Shown piece by piece: positions 27,466 to 35,198 of a stretch of DNA of 35,198 bases. Both the position numbers and the translations under genes were made by a program. The stretch is from Candidatus Dadabacteria bacterium. Its GTDB lineage: Bacteria > Desulfobacterota_D > UBA1144 > Nemesobacterales > CSP1-2. The DNA is taken from the NCBI GenBank assembly GCA_023250035.1, contig JAHFBK010000007.1, positions 1 to 35,198 of the forward strand, written 5' to 3'. The notes beneath the pieces were generated by a model. That model saw only the letters and a program-made list of their open reading frames with translations. It searched no databases and had not been told where the DNA came from. Numbering within the stretch: the stretch's first letter is position 1; every line of letters starts with the position of its first letter.

Positions 27466-28764
27466 ATGATAAAGGTAGTTGTGTTGGGTTCTGGGTTTGG
27501 AGGGATGGAAGCTGTACTAACCCTTGAGTCTCGACTCGGCAAAAGAAAAGATGTGGAAATAACCCTTGTAAGCAATCAGAATTATACCTTATTCACCCCT
27601 TTACTTCCTCAGATTGTTTCTTCATACATAGAGCCAAGACACATAATTCAGACAATAAGAGATATCCGAAGGGACAAAAAATTTAGGTTTATTCGGGATT
27701 CAGTAACTGGAATAGACCTTGATAGGAAATTAATAAGACTTTCAGAGGGTGAACTCTCTTGTGATTATCTTGTTATAGCAATAGGTGGTACAACCAATTA
27801 TTTCAACGTGCCGGGTGCTGAAAGTCATACCTTTGCTCTTAAAACCCTGCAGGATTCTGCAGAATTAAGGGACCACATCATTGACATGCTTGAGCACGCC
27901 GACCACGAGCATGATATAACTTTAAAAAATGAGATGCTCACGTTTCTAATAGTAGGAGGCGGCTATACAGGGGTTGAATTAACAACGGAATTGAGAGATT
28001 TTATCTGCCGTTACGTCATAAAAAACTATAAAGGGATAAGGTTAAACGATGTAAGAATAGCGCTACTCGAAGTAAGTAGAGAAATTCTTGAAGGTGTTGA
28101 TCCAGAGCTAGCTAAAAGGGCAAGAGCGAAACTACAAAAAGGAGGCATCGAGGTTAGGACAGATTCTAAGGTTACAAAGTGTACTGAAAACGGTGTAGAA
28201 ATTAATAATCAATATATCTTGAGAACAGGAATAGTGATCTGGACAGCAGGCGTAAGAGCAAACCCTATATCAGATTCCTTGACGGTAAGAAAAGGAAAAT
28301 TTGGAAGAATACTGGTGAACGATTATTTGCAGATACAAGAGTTCCCAGAGGCTTACGCTATTGGTGATAATGCCATAGTTGATAGAGAAACCCCTGCAAA
28401 ATCATCTCAGCCAATAGCACCTGTGGCAATCCATCAGGGAAGGATAGCGGCAAGGAACATTGTTAATTCAATAGAAAATAGACCTTTAGAAAAATACCTA
28501 TTTACTCCCTCTGGAATGCTGATTTCTCTTGGGATGAATGATGCGGTGATAAACATCAAAGGATTTAAGTTTGTGGGTTTCATTGCATGGTTGCTGTGGA
28601 ATGCAGTGCATCTACTTAAACTTGTAGGTCTCAAAAAGCAACTCCAAGTTGCTCTCGATTGGTCTCTTGGCTCAATTTTCCCAAGAGATTCAGCAATTAT
28701 AAGATTCCCGCAAAGATGTAGGATTTGCGCAAGAAAGAGAGGAGTAGAAAACAAAAAATACTAA
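27466..28764 (+). CDS. NAD(P)/FAD-dependent oxidoreductase, type II NADH dehydrogenase-like
   Basis: VVVLGSGFGGMEAVLTLE...TLFTPLLPQIVSSYIEPRHI...FLIVGGGYTGVELTTEL...GVRANPISDSL; true start ATG 27466. Confidence 0.85.
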   Translation: MIKVVVLGSGFGGMEAVLTLESRLGKRKDVEITLVSNQNYTLFTPLLPQIVSSYIEPRHIIQTIRDIRRDKKFRFIRDSVTGIDLDRKLIRLSEGELSCDYLVIAIGGTTNYFNVPGAESHTFALKTLQDSAELRDHIIDMLEHADHEHDITLKNEMLTFLIVGGGYTGVELTTELRDFICRYVIKNYKGIRLNDVRIALLEVSREILEGVDPELAKRARAKLQKGGIEVRTDSKVTKCTENGVEINNQYILRTGIVIWTAGVRANPISDSLTVRKGKFGRILVNDYLQIQEFPEAYAIGDNAIVDRETPAKSSQPIAPVAIHQGRIAARNIVNSIENRPLEKYLFTPSGMLISLGMNDAVINIKGFKFVGFIAWLLWNAVHLLKLVGLKKQLQVALDWSLGSIFPRDSAIIRFPQRCRICARKRGVENKKY

Positions 28765-28820
28765 TATTGTTCATTATAACATTTCCAGTTATTGATTGGT
28801 TAATCATATTTTCCTCCGCT

Positions 28821-28914
28821 ATAGGCGGGACATTTCCTTCGACCCTTCGTCAAGCTCAGGGCTCAGGGCAGGCTTGTCCCGCTCTCCTTGACGGGGTTAG
28901 AAAACCCCGTCTAT
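28821..28914. repeat. 94-bp dispersed repeat, inverted copy of 33047-33140
   Basis: ATAGGCGGGACATTTCCTTCGACCCTTCGTCAAGCTCAGG...GGGGTTAGAAAACCCCGTCTAT; 4 mismatches in 94 bp to reverse complement of the other copy; similarity continues into 28774-28820. Confidence 0.9.
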
Positions 28915-29043
28915 CTTGTTTATTAACACAGATTTGAATTAATCAACTATTTGTAACTGAATGATAAGGAGACGGAGCCGGATCTGAGAAGTCTCCCGCC
29001 CCGCCTTAAATGCTTACTATCTGCTACTGATCGTCCCTCCTGC

Positions 29044-29570
29044 TAAGGAACTGTATTTATACTATCACAGCCGAGTATGGAGTCGCCAGCCATAGTTTCT
29101 CCTGTCAAGCATGCCTCAGTGTCTCCAGGATTTATGCCTGTGTTTTTTGTCTGGAAATGGAGAATCGTATCCGTGTCACCGTCACCATCCGCATCCTTAA
29201 GGTGTCATTTATTATGTATTTCCATTGCGCCTGACGGACTAAACTCGACGGTTATTGGTTTAACAGAGGCAGCATCAAAGGTTGATGTAGTCAGAATCGC
29301 TACTGGAATCACCTCAGCGCTGTTAGGGTTAATGCTGTTGTGATTGCCGCCCGGCTTGATGTCAATGGTCACCTCCACATCCGCTATTTTCACTACTAGA
29401 TTGGCAGAAAAGGTGAGTGGACTATTATTCATGTTATCATTCGCGCCGTTCGTATCTGGGTCCACAGAGGCGAAGACACCACTTAGCGTATATTTCCCCG
29501 GGATATTAGGGTTCGTGAGGATGCTACTATTAAGCATCAAGGTTACACGAGCGCTAACAGGAGAGACCAA
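29044..29570 (-). pseudogene. fragment of a secreted repeat-domain protein (VTIDIKPG...NSINPNSAEVIPVAILTT type) with in-frame TGA
   Basis: ...MEIHNK*HLKDADGDGDTDTILHFQTKNTGINPGDTEACLTGETMAGDSILGCDSINTVP*: same frame continues past TGA (29205-29207). Confidence 0.75.
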
Positions 29571-29593
29571 ATACTGACCTAATCTATGCGTTT

Positions 29594-29652
29594 GTAGGGG
29601 TAACCCTTGCGGTTACACAAAATAATAGGGCGGGTGCAAGACCCGCCCCTAC
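29594..29652. repeat. double-hairpin palindromic element with GTAGGGG/CCCCTAC ends
   Basis: GTAGGGGTAACCCTTGCGGTTACACAAAATAATAGGGCGGGTGCAAGACCCGCCCCTAC. Confidence 0.8.
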
Positions 29653-29960
29653 AGCTACTGAATATTTCTGAACAATCCCAAGATAAAATCTTAAGAAACG
29701 GAATGAAAAAAAACTCTCTTAATGAAGCTAAGTATGGTAGAAAGGAATATCACACCTACTACTGGAAGCTGTAAAAAATGGGTAAAGAAATCCTTTTTGA
29801 CAGGATGTGGTCTTAATGCACCGGATGAGAGGGTATATCTTGTTTTAATATGAACTATCCCATCTACCATCTACCTCATATGTGAATAGATTATCCGTCA
29901 TTTGACTGTATGAAGTTAAGTAGGATTTTTTATGAGATGGAAAAAGCATGGGTGATTAGT

Positions 29961-30068
29961 AGCGGAATTCTTCGTTCGACATTGCTCACGACAGGTTAGG
30001 ATTCCATTGGGATCTGGGGTATCCCCGATCAGGTCGGGGATCAAGAGGGAGGAATTCAGGGAACCGCT
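29961..30068. repeat. imperfect palindromic element with internal ATCCCCGA/TCGGGGAT hairpin
   Basis: AGCGGAATTC at left, GAATTCAGGGAACCGCT at right, perfect hairpin centred near 30030. Confidence 0.5.
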
Positions 30069-30120
30069 TTCGGAGGTTTGATGGTTTTTCAATTATTAAA
30101 CAGGTGATAGATAACTCAAC

Positions 30121-30265
30121 TGGGTAGGCAACGAGCTCAAATATTGTAGGCACAGACTTGTCTGTGCTATTTTTTGCACGAACAAGTTTATGCCTACAAT
30201 GCTCTTTATGGCGACCTAAAGGTCGCCACTGCTATGAGGGCAGACACAGGGGTCTGCCCCTACAG
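30121..30265. repeat. cluster of consecutive hairpins at the 3' end of glgA
   Basis: ATTGTAGGCA/TGCCTACAAT (30143-30152/30191-30200), CACAGA/TCTGTG nested, GGCGACC/GGTCGCC (30210-30227), GGGCAGAC/GTCTGCCC (30238-30259) followed by CTACAG. Confidence 0.85.
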
Positions 30266-31735
30266 ATGGACTTTCAACCTCTCATACAGCTCCAGATATT
30301 TTTCACTCGATCTTTTCCAGGAAAAATCCTCTTTCATCGCTCTTGTCACAAGCCCTATCCACTCCTTACGGTTTTCGTATACCAAAAGCGCTCTTGTTAG
30401 AGCATCGAGGAAACTCACCTTCGAAAAGAGGTGAAATACAAATCCGTTTCCATGCTTTCTATCAACCGAATAGTCCCTAACTGAATCCAAGAGACCGCCT
30501 GTTCCTCTTACAACAGGAATGCTTCCATACTTCATTGCAATCATCTGTCCAAGTCCGCATGGTTCAAACCGTGAAGGCATAAGGAACATGTCACAGCCAG
30601 CGTAGATTCTTCTTGCGATTTCGTTATTAAAACCAATAACCACCGATAGATTTCCTTTATATCTTGACTTAGCGTTCTCAAGCATACGCACATATTTCTC
30701 CTCGCCTGTTCCGAGAATTGCCACCTGAAATCCAAGGTCAAAAATCTGTGGAAGCGCTTCAACAACAAGGTCTATGCCCTTTTGTTCTGTGAGCCTCGAT
30801 ACCATTCCGAGAAGCGGTTTTCCTTCCTCAGCGTAAAGCCCTAGCTCATTTCGCAACTCGGATTTATTTTTTAATTTGCCATTAATGTCACCTATTCCGT
30901 AGTTTACGTAAAGAGCCTTATCTGTCTTGGGACCCCATGCATCATAGTCAATTCCGTTTAAAATCCCTACTAGCTTATTTGATTTCTGTGAAATCCATCT
31001 GAGTATACCATCCAAGCTATTTCCATACTCAGGCGTTTTTATCTCTTCGGCATAGTTAGGGCTTACGGTTGTAACCGCGTCTCCATAGACTATGCCGCCT
31101 TTTAGAAGGCTTACCTTGCCATAGAACTCAATGCCTTGGGGTGTAAATACGAACCAGGGAAGGCCAAACTTTTCTAATATCTCCCTTGGAAATAATCCCT
31201 GATAAGAAATATTATGAATCGTAAAAACGATTTTAGAATCTGAAAAAAATGGGTCCTCTTTTACATGCCTTCTCCATTTGAGAGAAATCGGGACAAGCGC
31301 CGTTTGCCAGTCATGGCAGTGGATAATATCTGGCTTGAAATCAAGTGCTTTTGCTATTTCAAGGGCGCCCAGAGAAAGAAATCCAAATCTCAGGTCGTTA
31401 TCTTGATAATCACCCTGAGGCGTACTGTATATGTATTCACGGTTAAAAAAATTATCATTCCTGAGTAAATAAACGGTAAGTCCGTTTAAATTAACCTCCA
31501 TCACGTCACCTTTAAAGGGAAGCCAATCGAGGCAAACTATTATTTCTTTCCTTAGATTCTTTGCTTTTAGTTTAAGGTTTTTTAGATTCTCTTTTACATG
31601 GTTATAATGCGGGATAATTACTCTCACGTCACATCCGAGGTTTTCAAGCTCTTTTGGAAGGGCGCCAACAACATCAGCAAGCCCTCCCACTTTAGCAAGC
31701 GGCTCCATCTCAGGCGAAACAAAAAGCACCTTCAT
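30260..31735 (-). CDS. glgA: glycogen synthase (ADP-glucose)
   Basis: MKVLFVSPEMEPLAKVGGLADVVGALPKEL; SRFEPCGLGQMIAMKYGSIPVVRGTGGL. Confidence 0.97.
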   Translation of the reverse strand: MKVLFVSPEMEPLAKVGGLADVVGALPKELENLGCDVRVIIPHYNHVKENLKNLKLKAKNLRKEIIVCLDWLPFKGDVMEVNLNGLTVYLLRNDNFFNREYIYSTPQGDYQDNDLRFGFLSLGALEIAKALDFKPDIIHCHDWQTALVPISLKWRRHVKEDPFFSDSKIVFTIHNISYQGLFPREILEKFGLPWFVFTPQGIEFYGKVSLLKGGIVYGDAVTTVSPNYAEEIKTPEYGNSLDGILRWISQKSNKLVGILNGIDYDAWGPKTDKALYVNYGIGDINGKLKNKSELRNELGLYAEEGKPLLGMVSRLTEQKGIDLVVEALPQIFDLGFQVAILGTGEEKYVRMLENAKSRYKGNLSVVIGFNNEIARRIYAGCDMFLMPSRFEPCGLGQMIAMKYGSIPVVRGTGGLLDSVRDYSVDRKHGNGFVFHLFSKVSFLDALTRALLVYENRKEWIGLVTRAMKEDFSWKRSSEKYLELYERLKVHL

Positions 31736-31738
31736 TAG

Positions 31739-32368
31739 TTATTCCTCCAATTCTCTCAACTTTTGAATGACCATCTTTGCTCTTTGAGAGATGGTTTTAG
31801 GATCAGTCGAACTATCGCTTCCTATCAAACTACTTGAAAGACCGACTGAAGTGGCTCCTGCTTGAAGGAACTCGGTAAAATTCTCGACCTTTACACCACC
31901 TGTAGTCATAATTTCAATAAAAGGAAGAGTTTCTTTTATTGCTTTTATATATGATGCTCCTCCTACGGCTTTAACAGGAAATATTTTTACCAAGTCTACT
32001 CCTAAATTCCATGCGTTTAATATCTCTGAAGACGTAAGTGCCCCCGATGCTACTAAAAGTTCCTTGGCTTTAGCAAATGAGATGATTTCTTTATCTGTGT
32101 GAGGAGAGATTATAAACCTTGCACCAGAAGTGGCTGCAGTTTTTGCCATATCCATATTGAGTACCGTTCCTGCTCCCACAATAACATCGTCTATTTTGCT
32201 TAACTCTTTTATCACACCATCTGCTCCGGGAAATGAAAATGTAATCTCAATTAATTTAAGACCGCCTTCTATACAAGCGTCTGCAAATCTAATAGCATTT
32301 TCAGTATCCTCGGCTCGGATTACAGCAAATACCTTGTTTTTTCTAATAAAATCCATGATGTTCTTCAT
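31739..32368 (-). CDS. eda: 2-dehydro-3-deoxyphosphogluconate aldolase (KDPG/KHG aldolase)
   Basis: VFAVIRAEDTENAIRFADACIEGGLKLIEITFSFPGA...VGAGTVLN...VKIFPVKAVGGASYIKAIKETLPFIEIMTTGGV. Confidence 0.93.
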   Translation of the reverse strand: MKNIMDFIRKNKVFAVIRAEDTENAIRFADACIEGGLKLIEITFSFPGADGVIKELSKIDDVIVGAGTVLNMDMAKTAATSGARFIISPHTDKEIISFAKAKELLVASGALTSSEILNAWNLGVDLVKIFPVKAVGGASYIKAIKETLPFIEIMTTGGVKVENFTEFLQAGATSVGLSSSLIGSDSSTDPKTISQRAKMVIQKLRELEE

Positions 32369-32594
32369 GAGAACCGAATTACCTTACTCGCACTACCTTT
32401 TGTTTTCAAGTTCTACTTGATGCATACAGGAATTTGAATGCTTTACTTTACGTGAATTGAGATCACACTTGAATCAGATTTGATCCACGTGGCTGAAATA
32501 CTTAGGTTGGCATTCAGTTGACGCACATGAAAATCCGTTATTAGGGTGATGCCTGATGCCATTATTAGCTTTCCGGAATCTTGTATTGCTTGCT

Positions 32595-32888
32595 TTACTT
32601 GCCGAGGCACATTTTGGCAACATCTTCGCATGTAGCGCCAGCCCTTATTGTAATTGATCCTACGTTAAGAAATGGTAGTACGAAGTTGGTTGCCTTTTCC
32701 GGGCTATCCGCTTCTAGAACAAGGATAACAGTGTGTTCCGGCTCATATACCCAATCGGCTAAGATCTTAACTCCGTACTTGCTGGCATTAGACTGTGTTA
32801 CATGGCTAGACAGTTGCCGCACCATTTCAGGGTTTTTGGTTGGGCAACTTTCCGCTGTATGGGTGTGCTGCACGAGATATAAAGGCAT
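32595..32888 (-). CDS. small conserved-looking protein of unknown function
   Basis: MPLYLVQHTHTAESCPTKNPEMVRQLSSHVTQSNASKYGVKILADWVYEPEHTVILVLEADSPEKATNFVLPFL; AAGGAGG RBS before ATG at 32888. Confidence 0.65.
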   Translation of the reverse strand: MPLYLVQHTHTAESCPTKNPEMVRQLSSHVTQSNASKYGVKILADWVYEPEHTVILVLEADSPEKATNFVLPFLNVGSITIRAGATCEDVAKMCLGK

Positions 32889-33009
32889 AATTATAACCTC
32901 CTTTCCCATACCAGCCACAACTTTAGGCAAGTATGGGCTATATATTATTGTATAACACAGATATATTTAAATTAAATACAGAAAAAACTTTATTTACGTT
33001 TGTTGTTAA

Positions 33010-33186
33010 TAATACCATTTCCAATATGAAAATGGTTAAAGTTGCGATAGGCGGGGTTTTCTAACCCCGTCAATGAGAGCGGGACAAGCCTGTCCTGAGC
33101 CCTGAGCTTGACGAAGGGTCGAAGGAAATGTCCTGCCTATGGCTGAGAAGAATATGTTTAACCAGTTAATAACAGGAAATGGTATA
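33010..33186. mobile_element. MITE-like element with ATACCATTTCC/GGAAATGGTAT ends carrying the 94-bp repeat
   Basis: ATACCATTTCC near 33013 and GGAAATGGTAT near 33175 are reverse complements; similarity continues inward to GGTTAAA; core 33047-33140 repeated at 28821-28914. Confidence 0.65.
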
Positions 33187-33211
33187 ACTACTAGAATAGA
33201 GGAGTTTTACA

Positions 33212-33580
33212 ATGCCTACTTGGCTATATGACGAACATGGCGTTCCCAGAATGAGGCTTATTTATGACGGTCGAATAATTGATATTGAAGATAATCTGGT
33301 CGGATGGGTGTCTCTATCTGAGGGTGCAGTTTATGCGTCTGATCTAAGGCATGTTGGCTGGCTTAAAAATGGTATCTTGAGGGATAACGACGGTTGGGTG
33401 GTGGCATTCACAAGGGATGCTGATGATCCTGATATGCCGGGGCTTCCAGACCCTATGATCCCTCCCAATATTCCCGATCCAGTGAGCAATTTAACCCCTC
33501 CCGATTTTCCTAAGCCATCTTCTCAACCTGAGTTCCTCGCCCTTTGGTCTTCAGTGCCACTTGAAAGGTTTTTTGATTAG
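33212..33580 (+). CDS. putative 4-fold beta-flower domain protein
   Basis: repeating YDEHGVPRMRLIYDGRIIDIEDNLVGWVSLSEGAVYASDLRHVGWLKNGILRDNDGWVVAFTRDA; Pro-rich tail. Confidence 0.6.
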   Translation: MPTWLYDEHGVPRMRLIYDGRIIDIEDNLVGWVSLSEGAVYASDLRHVGWLKNGILRDNDGWVVAFTRDADDPDMPGLPDPMIPPNIPDPVSNLTPPDFPKPSSQPEFLALWSSVPLERFFD

Positions 33581-33609
33581 CAGGGGCAGGTTTCAAACCT
33601 GTCCCTGCT
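33579..33609. repeat. palindromic element AGCAGGGGCAGGTTTCAAACCTGTCCCTGCT between convergent ORFs
   Basis: ~15-bp arms, same core as 9551-9589; supplies the stop of the minus ORF ending at 33593. Confidence 0.8.
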
Positions 33610-33820
33610 CTTCCTCTGTACCCACGCATTCTAATGTGTATACAACAGTCGAATCAGGGTTAACGAGTTTAGATACGGTCTTCCATTTAAAACCGTTCAT
33701 TGAGTATGTCTTATCATAGGAATCGTAGAGTCCTTTGTCTCGAAGGGTTTTAAGCTCCTTTTCTGTTATATCCCTTTTATCTCCCTCGTTCCAGTTTTGA
33801 ATATCTCCGATTTTCTTCAC
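33593..33820 (-). CDS. hypothetical small protein
   Basis: 75 aa, ATG overlaps the stop of the downstream-read subtilase ORF (33817). Confidence 0.5.
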   Translation of the reverse strand: MKKIGDIQNWNEGDKRDITEKELKTLRDKGLYDSYDKTYSMNGFKWKTVSKLVNPDSTVVYTLECVGTEEEQGQV

Positions 33821-35198
33821 TTGATCCCTTCTGACTGAAATTTTGCCATAATCTTCTTAAGACCCAGTAACAGTATCGGAAGAAGGAAAACTAGAAGGTT
33901 GGCTAAGCTCTGGCTGGCGTCGGCTTTTTCCCCGATAGAACATCCGCCACCACTGTTGCCATCACCACCTGAATTGGTGGGGGTGGGAGTTGGTGTTGGA
34001 GTTGGTGTTGGTGCTGGGGTTGGTGTTGGTAGTGCTGGTACAGATTGAACGGCCTCAAATGCATCAACTATTCCAAAGCCAGATATATTACTAAACGCTC
34101 TTGTATCTGCTAGATTATCTTTATCAGTTAAACTTGCAACCAGATTTGATGGAAGACTAACAGCAGTTTTTTTAATTGCGACCGCCACCTCAGTTGGTGA
34201 TAGGTTTGGATTCTTACTAAGTATAAGAGCGGCGACACCGGCTACATGAGGAGCTGATGCAGATGTTCCACAGAAAAAGAAACCTCCCTTTCCATCGGAA
34301 TTTCCAAAACCTCCGACACCTGTTATGTGAACCCCGTCGGGTGCAACAACATCGGGTTTTGGTCTTTGGTCAAACGTACTAAGTCCGCCAGGGGTAAAGA
34401 AGATCGTACTAGGCCCCTGTGCACTGTAGTCTTCTACCTCATTAGGTCCCGATGCACCTGTAAAGCAGAGATCATCAGCAGTAGCAGGAACAGCGCCTAC
34501 AGCAATAGCATCTTTTATAGCAGGGTGTCCAAAAACCCCGTCAGATGGAACGTTAAATTTCTCTACAAATATTGTTCCATTGAAATTCATCTCAAGGGTT
34601 CGATGGGAGCCACTTACACGGTTAATTACAACATTCACCGTAACTTGATTAGGTGTATTATTTTGAAATGATACAATCTCAATAGGATGATCTTGAGACC
34701 CTGTTTGTGGATCTTCGCTGCTATCTAGTAAATTTTCGTCATCATCAAATAAATAGAGATTATAGTCGTTTGAAGAACCATCAAAAGGGTCATTCCACTG
34801 CAGGACAACAACAATGAAGTTATTTGGAGCAAACAATGTACCACCTACCAAAATAGGCATGGTAATATCACTCGCCCCTCCTTCGGCGACGCCAAAGTCG
34901 TGGCGATTATTACCCTCGGGGTCATCTCCGGGAGTTTCATCAACATAATCTGCTTGGTAATGTTCATCCGCATTGTTTCCAGCGGCGGATACATAAACGA
35001 CTCCCTTTGCGATGGCATCCTTGACTGCCTGGGCTACCATACCATCTTGGAAATATGGTTCATTTAGGAAACCAATGTCATCAACAATAATATCTACGTC
35101 TGCATCGTTAACCAGAAAATTAAGGGAGTTTATAAACGTAACACTAGTACCAAACCCTTCAGAAAATGCGAGATCTGCACCGGGGGCTATGTCATGTA
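33817..35198 (-). CDS. S8 subtilisin-like serine protease, N-terminus beyond window
   Basis: Ser motif GTSASAPHVAGVAALIL; ORF remains open from 35040 to the window edge (HDIAPGADLAFSEGFGTSVTFIN...); Pro-Thr linker and C-terminal TM. Confidence 0.88.
   Translation of the reverse strand, partial: HDIAPGADLAFSEGFGTSVTFINSLNFLVNDADVDIIVDDIGFLNEPYFQDGMVAQAVKDAIAKGVVYVSAAGNNADEHYQADYVDETPGDDPEGNNRHDFGVAEGGASDITMPILVGGTLFAPNNFIVVVLQWNDPFDGSSNDYNLYLFDDDENLLDSSEDPQTGSQDHPIEIVSFQNNTPNQVTVNVVINRVSGSHRTLEMNFNGTIFVEKFNVPSDGVFGHPAIKDAIAVGAVPATADDLCFTGASGPNEVEDYSAQGPSTIFFTPGGLSTFDQRPKPDVVAPDGVHITGVGGFGNSDGKGGFFFCGTSASAPHVAGVAALILSKNPNLSPTEVAVAIKKTAVSLPSNLVASLTDKDNLADTRAFSNISGFGIVDAFEAVQSVPALPTPTPAPTPTPTPTPTPTNSGGDGNSGGGCSIGEKADASQSLANLLVFLLPILLLGLKKIMAKFQSEGIK

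Noticed and set aside
32443-32631. 62-aa minus ORF downstream of the 32595-32888 gene
   Set aside because: Overlaps the end of the better supported ORF in another frame, no RBS or recognisable family.
18851-33609. CRISPR array
   Set aside because: Repeats are palindromic, dispersed over many kb and not regularly spaced; no cas genes seen.

Overview
35.2-kb bacterial chromosomal window with no rRNA, tRNA, CRISPR array, phage or transposase gene that I could see. Three parts. (A) ~0-16.8 kb: an accessory envelope/stress island (HdeD-type membrane proteins, DUF3300 + DUF2950 pair, META-domain lipoprotein, bestrophin-like membrane protein, GH63/MGH1-type glucosidase, DUF502 protein, CxAxR sulfatase, MltF-like lytic transglycosylase, beta-barrel/transporter-like protein, K+ channel). 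It has a visible GC-rich block (~4.6-12.2 kb) and many gene remnants: HdeD with an in-frame stop and small deletion, frameshifted DUF3300, orphan alkylsulfatase C-terminal domain, outer-membrane-protein fossils with in-frame stops. (B) ~16.9-32.4 kb: AT-richer core genes (degQ, ridA, DUF6775-like, thi4, DUF4412-like, then minus-strand prs-rplY-pth-ychF-rpsF-rpsR-rplI, PPOX protein, NDH-2, glgA, eda). (C) 32.6-35.2 kb: small proteins including a putative 4-fold beta-flower protein and a truncated S8 subtilase with a Cys-containing tripartite C-terminus. The most interesting signal is a dispersed family of short palindromic elements, many with GTAGGGG/CCCCTAC-like or ATAGGC/GCCTAT-like ends. They sit at gene ends (contributing stop codons), inside the rpsR-rplI interval, as a ~96%-identical inverted pair with TIR-like flanks, and in one case apparently inserted in frame inside a protein-coding gene (19326-19428). 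Product names come from reading the translations; no database search was run.
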